A DNA stretch of 64,000 bases from Niabella yanshanensis (lineage in GTDB: Bacteria > Bacteroidota > Bacteroidia > Chitinophagales > Chitinophagaceae): positions 1,178,001 to 1,242,000 of the forward strand of contig NZ_CP139960.1 of assembly GCF_034424215.1 (NCBI RefSeq). The letters run 5' to 3'. This document shows positions 26,669 to 35,113 of the stretch, piece after piece. The notes below the pieces were generated by a model. It had not been told where the DNA came from, did not search any database, and saw only the letters and a list, made by a program, of their open reading frames with translations. A program made the position numbers and the translations under genes. Within the stretch, counting starts at the first letter, position 1, and each line of letters opens with the position of its first letter.

Positions 26669-26690
26669 AAACCTTATAATCACTTCCGAT

Positions 26691-27122
26691 ATGGTCTTAC
26701 AATTTCTAAAAAGATTGGGCTCTTTTATAGCTATTATGATTTTGATCCATGTTGCCGGAGCCATCCTTTTTGCTTTGAGTGATTATTTTTTGTGCTGGTA
26801 TTTCAATAGCAGCTGTGACAGAGAGGACTTTATTCAGCGATTTTTCTTTTACCTGGCTATTTATTTGATGCTTAGCTTCTACACAGGTTTCTTTTTAATA
26901 ATACTCCTTGTTTTTATTTTAAAAGAAAAGTTCAGCATGTCTAATCCCAAGTTGATAGCAATAGGATGCTTTTGCGCAAGCTTTTTTGCAATAAAGACAC
27001 AGGGGCGTATATGGTCATTGTACATACATTCGCCTGAAAAGCAATATCGATATATTATCGTTGTTGTTATTGTAATGTGTATTTTACCTTACATCATAAA
27101 CCGCTTTAAAAAATTCATCTAA
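26691..27122 (+). CDS. Hypothetical four-helix membrane protein
   Basis: The 143-residue protein has hydrophobic helices at about 10-32, 52-82, 90-110 and 120-137. A Cys pair is present in the first periplasmic loop (FLCWYFNSSCDRED). No known family is recognised. It is 22 bp after paralogue B and 13 bp before the oxidoreductase gene, consistent with one GbsR-led operon. It is smaller and less similar to the A/B pair, so it is not counted as a third copy. Confidence 0.7.
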   Translation: MVLQFLKRLGSFIAIMILIHVAGAILFALSDYFLCWYFNSSCDREDFIQRFFFYLAIYLMLSFYTGFFLIILLVFILKEKFSMSNPKLIAIGCFCASFFAIKTQGRIWSLYIHSPEKQYRYIIVVVIVMCILPYIINRFKKFI

Positions 27123-27135
27123 AGATTTTTCAATC

Positions 27136-28032
27136 ATGAAGCCTAAAATAGTTCTGGCCGGTGGTACTGGTTTTATAGGCAGCTTCTTTCAAAAAAAATT
27201 TGCTGATGCCGGCTACGAGGTAGTAATCATTTCAAGAGAGGCCAATCATGTAAGCTGGAAGGACGATGCATCGCTTTTGAATGCCCTTGAAGGCGCCGCA
27301 GTGTTGGTTAACCTGGCAGGTAAAAGCGTAAACTGCAGGTATACTGCAAAAAACAAAAAGGCGATACTTGATTCAAGGGTGGATACTACCCGAAAGTTGC
27401 AGCAGATTGCCGATCAGTGCAAACGTCCTCCCCAATTGTGGATCAACTCCAGTACCGCAACTATTTACCGGCATGCAGAAGACCGGGCCATGGATGAAGC
27501 AACCGGTGAGGTAGGCTCAGGATTTTCGGTCGCGGTTGCCCAGGCCTGGGAAAAGGCATTTTTTGAAAACGAATATCCTGGTACCCGGAAAATAGCCTTA
27601 CGTATTGCTATTGTGCTGGGAAAAACCGGCGGTGTTATGAAACCATTTACCAAACTGGTACGATTCGGTCTAGGGGGGAAACAAGGCAACGGGAAACAAA
27701 TGTTTAGCTGGATACATATTGAAGACCTGTACCAGATCGTTTTATTCTTAATGAATAATAAAACATTGAAAGGCATCTATAATTGCTCGGCGCCCTCTCC
27801 TGTCACTAACCAAATGTTTATGGGTGCCATCAGGAAAATACTCAGGCCGTTGCTATACCTGCCCTCCCCCATTATATTATTAAAAGCGGGAGCTATTCTG
27901 ATAGGAACAGAGACGGAGCTCCTACTCAAAAGCAGGTGGGTGCTGCCGGGTAAGCTGCTTGATGCGGGTTACCGGTTCAGGTATCCCAATATCAATGCCG
28001 CATTGAATGAGATCTATCAAAAACAATCCTGA
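27136..28032 (+). CDS. TIGR01777 family epimerase-like oxidoreductase
   Basis: The 298-residue protein begins with the nucleotide-binding motif IVLAGGTGFIGSFFQKKF and has LLNALEGAAVLVNLAGKSV, WINSSTATIYRHA and MFSWIHIEDLYQIVLFLM. These are marks of the TIGR01777/YfcH group of atypical SDRs. The C-terminal domain (about 235-295; SRWVLPGKLLDAGYRFRYP) is also typical. The substrate is unknown. It closes the GbsR-led operon and converges with the ECF sigma gene, 3 bp apart. Confidence 0.9.
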   Translation: MKPKIVLAGGTGFIGSFFQKKFADAGYEVVIISREANHVSWKDDASLLNALEGAAVLVNLAGKSVNCRYTAKNKKAILDSRVDTTRKLQQIADQCKRPPQLWINSSTATIYRHAEDRAMDEATGEVGSGFSVAVAQAWEKAFFENEYPGTRKIALRIAIVLGKTGGVMKPFTKLVRFGLGGKQGNGKQMFSWIHIEDLYQIVLFLMNNKTLKGIYNCSAPSPVTNQMFMGAIRKILRPLLYLPSPIILLKAGAILIGTETELLLKSRWVLPGKLLDAGYRFRYPNINAALNEIYQKQS

Positions 28033-28035
28033 TTG

Positions 28036-29268
28036 CTACAGTGATTGCAGGTTCCTGATATGCGCCTGAATTACCTGCTTCTCAGCACCGGCATTGGTTA
28101 AAGTGAGGGCTTTATTAAAATGTTGTAATGCCATTGTGTTATCAATACCCTCATAGAGCTTACCCTGCAACGTAAAATAGAGATGATTCTGCGCTACAGT
28201 AAGCTCTCCGGCTTCAATGATCGCCTGTTCTTTGCCGTGTACTTTAGAAAAAACATATACCCGGTTCAAGGCAGCCATGGGAGAATAGTCGATCATCAAT
28301 AGCTGATCATATAACTGTAGTATAGTTTGCCATTTTTGAGGAGCCTCTTCTTTTATCGTGTGCCAGCTGGCGATAGCCGCTTCCAGATGATATTTGCTGA
28401 TCTCATCTCCTGTAAAAGCTATTTTAAGATAAAACCGTCCTCTTTCAATCAACGCCTGATCCCAAAGAGCGGTATCCTGGTCCTTATACAATATCAATTC
28501 ACCCTGCTCATTTAAGCGGGCTTCAAATCTTGAAGCATGAAAACACATCAACGACAGTAACGCATTGGCTGATGGCGTATTGGCTACTTCATTAACTACC
28601 AGTAAGTGGCAAAGACGCATGGCCTCCCAACACAATTCTTTTCTTAAGACATTATTCTGCGAGAAGGAATAATACCCTTCATTAAATAATAAATAAAGCG
28701 TGGACAACACGGCGTCCATCCTGCTTCCAATCTCAGTGATCGTGGGATAAGCAACCGGTGCATTTTCCTGCCTAAGCTTTTCCTTTGCTCTTTGGATGCG
28801 TTTATAGACCACTTCTTTATTCGTGAGAAAAGCATCTGCAATTTCCTGTACACCGAAACCACAAAGCAGGTTTAACGATAGAGCAACCTGCGCTTCTATA
28901 TTTACAGCCGGGTGGCAGATAGCAAACATCATGGCCAATTGGCTATCGTTGATATTCTTTTCGGACAGGTCGGGTTCAAGCTCTATGGAAAGGCCCTGAT
29001 TTGATTGCAGCTCCCGGCTTACCTTTTGATCAAAGATCGCACCCCGCTTCAGATAGTTTTTCGTTTTATTTTTGGCCACTGTATACAACCAGGCAACGGG
29101 GTTTTCCGGCACTCCTTTCAAGCCCCATAATTCGGTAGCAGATAAAAAGGTATCGCTGACGATATCTTCGGCTGTTTCAATATGCTGTAAGCCAAAAAGA
29201 GAACAGAGTACAGCCACCATTTTCCTGTACTCCGTTCTGAATAAATGAGGTATCAGCTCCTGCTGCAC
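28036..29268 (-). CDS. ECF sigma factor, ECF42-type with C-terminal helical domain
   Basis: The 410-residue protein has sigma region 2 in the first 90 residues (ETAEDIVSDTFLSATELWG, VAWLYTVAKNKTKNYLKR). Region 4 lies at about 125-175 (LCGFGVQEIADAFLTNKEVVYKRIQRAKEKLR). A DUF6596/TPR-like C-terminal domain follows (about 180-400). This size and architecture are those of ECF42 factors, which regulate by their own C-terminal domain instead of an anti-sigma factor. The DGPF partner gene starts 1 bp upstream, as is usual for this group. The signal is unknown. Confidence 0.92.
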   Translation of the reverse strand: MQQELIPHLFRTEYRKMVAVLCSLFGLQHIETAEDIVSDTFLSATELWGLKGVPENPVAWLYTVAKNKTKNYLKRGAIFDQKVSRELQSNQGLSIELEPDLSEKNINDSQLAMMFAICHPAVNIEAQVALSLNLLCGFGVQEIADAFLTNKEVVYKRIQRAKEKLRQENAPVAYPTITEIGSRMDAVLSTLYLLFNEGYYSFSQNNVLRKELCWEAMRLCHLLVVNEVANTPSANALLSLMCFHASRFEARLNEQGELILYKDQDTALWDQALIERGRFYLKIAFTGDEISKYHLEAAIASWHTIKEEAPQKWQTILQLYDQLLMIDYSPMAALNRVYVFSKVHGKEQAIIEAGELTVAQNHLYFTLQGKLYEGIDNTMALQHFNKALTLTNAGAEKQVIQAHIRNLQSL

Positions 29269-29269
29269 T

Positions 29270-29611
29270 TTATAGTGTTTTAATGGCTCTTACTTCTACA
29301 TTACCACCATAGCCGTATACCGGACAGCCTTTTGCCAGCTCTGCCGCATCCTCAATCGTTTCTGTTGTTACCACGATATACCCGCCAATCGCTTCCTTCA
29401 ATTCCATAAAAGGCCCGTCGGTAACGATCCCATTTGCCCGCACTACCTTGCCGGTTCTTTCTAAGCGGTTGCCACGGCTATTAAGCTTGCCCTGTGCGGC
29501 AATTCCGCTGATCCAGTCGATCCATTTTTGTGTATCGGCCTGCATTTCTTCGGGGGAAAGCTTGGGTATTTCATTTTCATCTCTTCTGAATATAAATAAA
29601 AAATCAGTCAT
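29270..29611 (-). CDS. YciI/DGPF family protein
   Basis: The 113-residue protein has the YciI-type ferredoxin-like fold, with the diagnostic VTDGPFMELKEAIGGYIVVT (about 65-84) that gives the DGPF family its name. The C-terminal KGCPVYGYGGNVEVRAI completes the sheet. DGPF proteins are the standard ECF42 companions; their biochemical role is not known. The gene is 1 bp from the sigma gene start, so both are surely one transcript. Confidence 0.92.
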   Translation of the reverse strand: MTDFLFIFRRDENEIPKLSPEEMQADTQKWIDWISGIAAQGKLNSRGNRLERTGKVVRANGIVTDGPFMELKEAIGGYIVVTTETIEDAAELAKGCPVYGYGGNVEVRAIKTL

Positions 29612-29666
29612 TGTTAAAAAGTTTAGATTTTAATAAAGATAGCGCCTTAGCTGATATACATTTATT

Positions 29667-29782
29667 AACCGCAGAGAACCAGAGATGACGCAGAGTGGTT
29701 CGGATTAAATACTCCGGATTTTACATCATTAGAATTGAACTCGCCCTCTGCGTATCCTTTGCGTTCTCTTTTCTTTGCTGTA
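29667..29782. repeat. Inverted pair of CGCAGAG-type dispersed repeats
   Basis: The left arm (29667-29698) contains GCAGAGAACCAGAG and CGCAGAG. The right arm (29746-29782) contains CTCTGCGTATCCTTTGCGTT and CTCTTTTCTTTGCTGT, an imperfect reverse complement. About 48 bp of AT-rich sequence lies between. The pair occupies the gap between the DGPF gene and the AhpD-like gene and has no coding content. Confidence 0.55.
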
Positions 29783-29876
29783 AAGGAATCGCCGGCGCTG
29801 AAGTTGATGCAAGATGCGCTGCGTTACGAGGCCTCGTTCAAGTATTCTCCACAGTTCAACTATCAGCTTAAAAAAG

Positions 29877-30356
29877 TTACGCGGCTTCTTGTTTCTGCGA
29901 AAATTGCCCTACTTGATAAGTACCCACAGCCGCACCAAATGCAATATTAAAACGGTTATAGGTATTGATAGTAGTTACTGCCAGTGCCAGATCCACCAAC
30001 TCTTCTTCTGAGAACTGTTGAGCGGCCTCTTTATAAACATCTTCAGGAAAAACCGGGCTATCCAAAACGGTTAAAGCTTCGGCCCAGGCCAGGGCTGCTC
30101 TTTCTTTATCAGAGTAAAACGGCGCTTCTCTCCAGGCATCCAATACCAGTAAACGTTGTATTGATTCTCCTGCAGCCAGCAGGTCTTTGGAATGCATATC
30201 TAAGCAATAGGCACAACCGTTGATCTGCGATACCCTGTAATAAAGCAAATGCAGTATATTTTTATCGATAGTAGTTTTGGCTAGGTGTCCTGCAATACCA
30301 AATAATGAACGCATCGCCGCGTTTCCTTTCTGAAAAAAGTTTAATCTCTGTTCCAT
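29877..30356 (-). CDS. Carboxymuconolactone decarboxylase (AhpD-like) family protein
   Basis: The 159-residue protein has the CxxC-x3-H redox core in INGCAYCLDMHSKDLLAAGES (Cys 48, Cys 51 and His 55, approximately) and downstream ALAWAEALTVL and LALAVTTINTYNRFNIAF. This is the AhpD-type helical fold with peroxidase or thiol-disulfide activity. It lies upstream of the DGPF-ECF42 pair on the same strand, although a 265-bp gap with repeats intervenes. CMD proteins are also frequent ECF-linked partners, so it may be part of the sigma regulon. Confidence 0.9.
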   Translation of the reverse strand: MEQRLNFFQKGNAAMRSLFGIAGHLAKTTIDKNILHLLYYRVSQINGCAYCLDMHSKDLLAAGESIQRLLVLDAWREAPFYSDKERAALAWAEALTVLDSPVFPEDVYKEAAQQFSEEELVDLALAVTTINTYNRFNIAFGAAVGTYQVGQFSQKQEAA

Positions 30357-30438
30357 GTTTCTGAATTTTAATTGTTATAAAATGGTATAACAATCAGCCT
30401 CCAGCGATCTGGACAGAAAAATAAACTTTTTTTAAAAA

Positions 30439-32418
30439 CTATTTTTCGTTCACCCATTCGTAGTCCAACTGCCGCTTTTCCAGGTTGGCAGCTATAACTT
30501 TAATCCGCACTTTATCACCCATCGTAAATTTCTTACCAGTTCGATGCCCTACCAGCGCATAGTCGCTTTCAGAATGGCGGAAGCTGTCATGCTCAGCCAG
30601 GCTGGTTATTGAAACCAGGCCTTCGCACATATGGTCAACGGTTTCGGCCCAAAAGCCAAACTTGGAGACTCCGCTAACAATGGCATCAAACTCTTCTCCC
30701 ACATAATTACCCATGAACTGTACCTGCTTGTACTTATTGCCAGATCGCTCGCTATCCATCGCCGCACGTTCCCGTTCACTACAATGCTTGCATTTTTCTT
30801 CCATCCGCTTGTCGATCTTCACACTATCTTCCAGCACATCCTGTAAAATGCGGTGCACCATTACATCAGGGTAACGACGTATAGGCGAAGTAAAATGGCA
30901 ATAATGCTCAAAGCCCAGGCCGTAGTGGCCTACATTACTCTCCGTATATTTAGCCTTTGCCATGGTACGGATACCTAATTGTTGCAATACAGCTTCCTCA
31001 GGGCGACCTTTTATGTCTTTGAGCAATTTATTAAAGGATGCAGCAATAGCTTCTGCACTGGATATATCGAACTTATAGCCAAACTTATTGGCAAATGCAA
31101 TAAATGGCAGCAATTTTTCCTCATCCGGTGTATCGTGAATCCGATAAGGAAAAGGTATCGCCTTATTATTGATCTTTATCTTAGAAACATGCTTCGCCAC
31201 ATAGCGATTTGCCAGTAACATGAGTTCTTCGATCAGCTGATGCGCTTCTTTACTTTCCTTTAAAACGATGCCGGTTGGATTACCTTTCTCGTCGAGCTTA
31301 AACCGCACCTCAGTAGAATTAAAATTGATAGCACCTTCGTCGAAGCGGTATTTACGCAGGGTTTGAGAGATATTGTTTACAGTAAGTATTACATCCGCAT
31401 GATCCCCTTCCCCGCTTTCAATGATCTGCTGGGCTTCTTCATAAGTGTATCTCCTGTCGGAATGAATGACTGTTTTACCCAGCCAGTATTGCTTTACTTC
31501 TGCTTTATCGGTTATCTGGAATATAGCTGAAAAAGTCAGTTTGTCTTCATTTGGCCTCAAGGAACAAAGTACATTGGAAATATGTTCCGGCAGCATCGGA
31601 TTTACCCGATCCGGCAGGTATACCGAAGTGGCCTTTTGGTAGGCTTCGTCATCCAGCGCATTGCCGGGCGTAACATAATGGCTTACATCTGCTATATGAA
31701 CGCCTATTTCATGATTTCCATTTTTCAACTTCCGATAAGATATCGCATCGTCAAAATCTTTCGCATCTGCCGGGTCTATGGTGAAGGTCAGTACACCCCG
31801 AACATCCTTACGCTTACTGATATCTTCTTTGGTGATGACTTCCGGTATGCGTGCGGCGATCTCCTGTGCTTCGTCTGAGAAGTTCAGGGCAAACCCGTTG
31901 TCCAATAATATAGCTCTCATTGCCTCGTCGGCTGCATCGTCTCCGCTTAATACTGATACCACCGTTGCAGAAGGCTTTTTGCCTTCACCACCCCAGTCCA
32001 GTATACGCGCCACTACAGTTTCGCCGTTCTTCACGCCATTCAGGTTGTCCTCGGCTACATATAGATCAGGGATATTTTTATCCTTGTCCCCTAATATAAA
32101 TGCAAAGCCTTTGTTCATTTGTACTTTGCCTATAAATTCACTTCTTTTTCTTTGTACCACTTCTGTAACCTTGCCCTTGGGCCGCCCTTCATAACCTCCC
32201 GACAATTTTACGCGAACCGTATCGCCGTCCATAGCGTCTTTAAGGCCATCGGGAGCAATCATAATATCTTCTTCCAATCCCTCCACAATTACAAAACCGC
32301 GCCCGGAGCGTGTTACGTCCAAACGCCCCTTCAGGGTGTTGGTATCCGGCTCGCGTTTCGTGCGTTTGGTTTGTTTTTGCTGTCCTGCCTTCTTCTTAGG
32401 TTTATTGCTTTTACTCAT
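30439..32418 (-). CDS. rnr: Ribonuclease R
   Basis: The 659-residue exoribonuclease has a basic Lys-rich start (about 1-25) and cold-shock domains (GRGFVIVEG, NKGFAFILGD). The RNB catalytic domain has TIDPADAKDFDDAIS with the metal-binding aspartates, HIADVSHYV and LPEHISNVLCSL. The C-terminal S1 domain is at about 580-655 (FDAIVSGVSKFGFWAE). It degrades structured RNA 3' to 5' and is commonly cold-induced. The length is slightly below that of enterobacterial RNase R. lpxK is 41 bp upstream on the same strand. Confidence 0.96.
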   Translation of the reverse strand: MSKSNKPKKKAGQQKQTKRTKREPDTNTLKGRLDVTRSGRGFVIVEGLEEDIMIAPDGLKDAMDGDTVRVKLSGGYEGRPKGKVTEVVQRKRSEFIGKVQMNKGFAFILGDKDKNIPDLYVAEDNLNGVKNGETVVARILDWGGEGKKPSATVVSVLSGDDAADEAMRAILLDNGFALNFSDEAQEIAARIPEVITKEDISKRKDVRGVLTFTIDPADAKDFDDAISYRKLKNGNHEIGVHIADVSHYVTPGNALDDEAYQKATSVYLPDRVNPMLPEHISNVLCSLRPNEDKLTFSAIFQITDKAEVKQYWLGKTVIHSDRRYTYEEAQQIIESGEGDHADVILTVNNISQTLRKYRFDEGAINFNSTEVRFKLDEKGNPTGIVLKESKEAHQLIEELMLLANRYVAKHVSKIKINNKAIPFPYRIHDTPDEEKLLPFIAFANKFGYKFDISSAEAIAASFNKLLKDIKGRPEEAVLQQLGIRTMAKAKYTESNVGHYGLGFEHYCHFTSPIRRYPDVMVHRILQDVLEDSVKIDKRMEEKCKHCSERERAAMDSERSGNKYKQVQFMGNYVGEEFDAIVSGVSKFGFWAETVDHMCEGLVSITSLAEHDSFRHSESDYALVGHRTGKKFTMGDKVRIKVIAANLEKRQLDYEWVNEK

Positions 32419-32459
32419 TATCTATGGTTTAATTGTAATGATCAAATCATTGATCTGCT

Positions 32460-33533
32460 TTAGATAACATCTTTCAATTTTGGTTCCAAAAAACCAATTA
32501 CTTTCTGATCGAAGATGTTTCCTTCGTTAAACAGAAACTGATGCTGTACCGGCAGCGCCACCACTGGCAAATCCTGCAGCTCTTTAAAGGCAACAAGCCT
32601 TACCGCATCTTTTTCTGTAGTCAATATAATTTTATTTGTTTGTTTAAGAGCATTATATGCTGTTAAAATCTTTTCAATATCCTCCCCGGAGAAATGATGA
32701 TGGTCTGCATAAACCATGTGATATAATTCCAATTGCTTTAATTGCAAATAGTCCAGAAGAGGTTGTGGATTCGCAATTCCAGTTACCAGTACTGCAGCAT
32801 CAATACCCGGCCAATCAATTGTCTTACCCGAAAATACCTGGTACGGCGTTCCATAAGCAATGGCGGTAAAAAACACCTGCTGATGAGGAAATGGCCTGAT
32901 TTCTTTAATGATTTGCTCTTTCCCGGTATTTTCAAGGGCTGGATCGCACTTGGTTACTACGATAATATTCGCTCTTTGATAATTGGATTTCAAGTCCCTT
33001 AAACTTCCTGCAGGAAGGTAGCCATCTTTTGTAAACAGGTTGTTGTATTCTGTAAGCAGTATATTAAAACCCGGTGTTACGGCGCGGTGTTGAAAAGCAT
33101 CATCGAGTATAATAACACCCGTTTGGGGTTTTTGTTCAACCAATGCCTCTATAGCTTTGGCACGTTCTTCTCCTACGGCAATGGTTACGCCCGGAAATTT
33201 TTGGTGGAACTGCATAGGCTCGTCGCCAATATCTGCAGCCGTGGTCAACTCGTTTGCAACTACAAATCCTTTTGTTTTCCTGCGATATCCCCGGCTGATT
33301 ACTGCAACAGCTGTTTTGTCCTGTAGCAATCTTAACAGGTATTCCACCATAGGAGATTTACCTGTTCCCCCTACAGAGAGATTACCGACGCAGATGGTGG
33401 CCACCCGGGGAGCGTAAGACCCTATAACTTTCCAATCATATAATTTATGAAAAACAAAGGCGCTGGCTTTGTATAGCCAGGAGAAGGGAACCAGGAAAAT
33501 ATTTCTTTGACGGATAAGTTTGCTAAAATTCAT
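32460..33533 (-). CDS. lpxK: Tetraacyldisaccharide 4'-kinase
   Basis: The 357-residue enzyme carries the lpxK P-loop-like motif VGNLSVGGTGKSPMVEYLLR (about 48-67), SRGYRRKTKGF, GDEPMQFHQKF and VIILDDAFQHRAV. It phosphorylates the lipid A disaccharide at the 4' position on the cytosolic face of the inner membrane, which confirms a Gram-negative envelope with lipid A. An N-terminal hydrophobic helix (NIFLVPFSWLYKASAFVFH) anchors it. Its start overlaps the end of the folate cyclo-ligase gene by 11 bp. Confidence 0.96.
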   Translation of the reverse strand: MNFSKLIRQRNIFLVPFSWLYKASAFVFHKLYDWKVIGSYAPRVATICVGNLSVGGTGKSPMVEYLLRLLQDKTAVAVISRGYRRKTKGFVVANELTTAADIGDEPMQFHQKFPGVTIAVGEERAKAIEALVEQKPQTGVIILDDAFQHRAVTPGFNILLTEYNNLFTKDGYLPAGSLRDLKSNYQRANIIVVTKCDPALENTGKEQIIKEIRPFPHQQVFFTAIAYGTPYQVFSGKTIDWPGIDAAVLVTGIANPQPLLDYLQLKQLELYHMVYADHHHFSGEDIEKILTAYNALKQTNKIILTTEKDAVRLVAFKELQDLPVVALPVQHQFLFNEGNIFDQKVIGFLEPKLKDVI

Positions 33534-34092
33534 ACATCCTTTCGGGTGTGATACAATAGTCTAAAGGTACATCAAATTCGTTGAGGTCCTGTATTTTATC
33601 TATTGGTTCATAATAGCTTAATCCAACTTTTAGCACTTCATCACTAATCTGTTCCAAAAATTTATCATAAAAACCCTTGCCATACCCTACCCTGTATCCC
33701 AACTTATCAAAGCATAACAAAGGTAAAATCACCAGATCAATGGCTTCGGGTGGAATAATGGATGCTCCCGCTGTTTCCGGTTCGGGTGTGCCATATTGGT
33801 TTTTAATAAATGGGGTGTCGGGCGTAGCCAGCACCGCCTGCATGGTGTATTTGTCGAATTCACAAACAGGGTAAGCAACCTGGATTGCCGGATTGCGAAA
33901 ATGAAGATAATCCACAATAGGGTCAGTATTTACTTCCATTTCCATCGCTGCATAGGTGAACAGCATATCTATATCGGGCAGCGACAGGCTTTGAAATTGT
34001 ATTAGAATTAGATCATCCCACTTCAACCGTTGCTGAGCGGTGGTGGTCTTTCTTTTAGCGGAAAATACTTTGCGTGCTTCGGATTTTAGCAT
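33523..34092 (-). CDS. 5-formyltetrahydrofolate cyclo-ligase
   Basis: The 189-residue protein has the family motif LGYRVGYGKGFYDKFLEQ near 140-157 and the N-terminal basic KSEARKVFSAKRK. It converts 5-formyl-THF to 5,10-methenyl-THF with ATP, restoring folate from a dead-end form. The middle DLVILPLLCFDK supports the fold. It overlaps lpxK by 11 bp, so the two are likely cotranscribed. Confidence 0.93.
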   Translation of the reverse strand: MLKSEARKVFSAKRKTTTAQQRLKWDDLILIQFQSLSLPDIDMLFTYAAMEMEVNTDPIVDYLHFRNPAIQVAYPVCEFDKYTMQAVLATPDTPFIKNQYGTPEPETAGASIIPPEAIDLVILPLLCFDKLGYRVGYGKGFYDKFLEQISDEVLKVGLSYYEPIDKIQDLNEFDVPLDYCITPERMYEF

Positions 34093-34132
34093 GGAGGTTT
34101 AAAGTTTCAGGTTTAAGATTTAAAAAGGTGTC

Positions 34133-34145
34133 GTTCCTACGGAAC
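34133..34145. repeat. Short palindrome GTTCCTACGGAAC
   Basis: This perfect 13-bp palindrome with a single central base lies upstream of the folate cyclo-ligase gene. The related TTTCGTCCTACGGAATT appears at the head of a unit in the 20.1-20.8 kb array (20446), so it is counted as a dispersed fragment of that repeat family. Confidence 0.45.
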
Positions 34146-34288
34146 TCAGCGCCTCTCCCGTATTGTATTACCGGTGTATCTTCCCTACTGGACTTGATAT
34201 GGGTAAATAAGGTCATCCAAACAACTATACTTTTTGTAAGAACAGCATATTGCAGCCAAAAATTCTAAGTACCGAATATCTACAACTG

Positions 34289-34558
34289 TTAACAGGTTGA
34301 AAGAACCCTCTCAAATTCGTCTTTAAATGCCTTTTCTTTTTCAAAATAACGGTCTGGTGTTGTATCCAAAGGAACATCTTCCCTGTCCACCAATAAACTC
34401 ATACCAATTTCATCCCTATACGGCTGTATCACGCAAAAACTATGCTCCATCCAAATATCAATCATAGCCGCACCGGAGGGAAAACGATTTACTTCATATC
34501 CTAAATTTAGTCCACCGGCCTTTTCGATATATATGAAATCAGAGACTCCAATAATGGC
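34289..34558 (-). pseudogene. Unidentified gene, 3' fragment without a start
   Basis: A minus-strand frame of 90 codons is open from just after rsmD's stop codon to 34289. It reads as a coherent protein: VSDFIYIEKAGGLNLGYEVN, then IDIWMEHSFCVIQPYRDEIG and DTTPDRYFEKEKAFKDEFERV. The first ATG is at 34465, deep inside that coherent stretch, leaving only 58 residues. The 5' part therefore seems to be lost at the rsmD border. The family is not recognised; the shape resembles small immunity-like or regulatory proteins, which is a guess. Confidence 0.5.
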
Positions 34559-34567
34559 TTATAAAAG

Positions 34568-35113
34568 CTATCCGGCTTCGTTTGTAAAAACCGAGAAAAT
34601 GGTGGTACCGTAATTCTTTTCAAAACTATATTTTTCAAAAGCTTTGTAATCATTACGCGGTGTATGCTCCAACACAAACATCCCATCGGGTGCGATCATA
34701 TTTTGCGCGACAATGATTCGCGGCAGTTCATCGATCTCCGTTAAAGCGTAAGGAGGACCTGCAAAAATAAAATCGTACTGTTGGCTATGACCCTGTAAAA
34801 ATCTAAATACATCCATTTTTACAAACTTCATATTTTCAATTTTCAAGGCAGCCGCGGTCTTCTTTATAAAGTCGAACATCTGGTTATCCTTCTCCACAAT
34901 CGTCAAATCACCGGCTCCACGGCTGGCCAGTTCATAACTGATACTGCCGGTGCCTCCGAAAATATCTAATGTCCTGATCCCTTCAAAATCTATCCGGTTC
35001 TGCAAAGTATTGAATAAACCCTCTTTAGCCACATCAGTAGTAGGACGGGTATAAGGCATTTTGGTAGGTGGATGGATCCTGCGACCACCTAAGCTTCCTG
35101 AAATAATTCGCAT
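34568..35113 (-). CDS. rsmD: 16S rRNA (guanine966-N2)-methyltransferase RsmD
   Basis: The 181-residue protein starts MRIISGSLGGRRIHPP and has RPTTDVAKEGLFNTLQNRI. The SAM-binding motif is TLDIFGGTGSISYELASRG (about 50-68). Motif IV is FAGPPYAL (about 117-124), with Gly where many relatives have Asp or Asn; I believe Gly is common in Bacteroidota. It methylates G966 of 16S rRNA during small-subunit assembly. Its start overlaps the DUF3822 gene end by 25 bp. Confidence 0.94.
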   Translation of the reverse strand: MRIISGSLGGRRIHPPTKMPYTRPTTDVAKEGLFNTLQNRIDFEGIRTLDIFGGTGSISYELASRGAGDLTIVEKDNQMFDFIKKTAAALKIENMKFVKMDVFRFLQGHSQQYDFIFAGPPYALTEIDELPRIIVAQNMIAPDGMFVLEHTPRNDYKAFEKYSFEKNYGTTIFSVFTNEAG

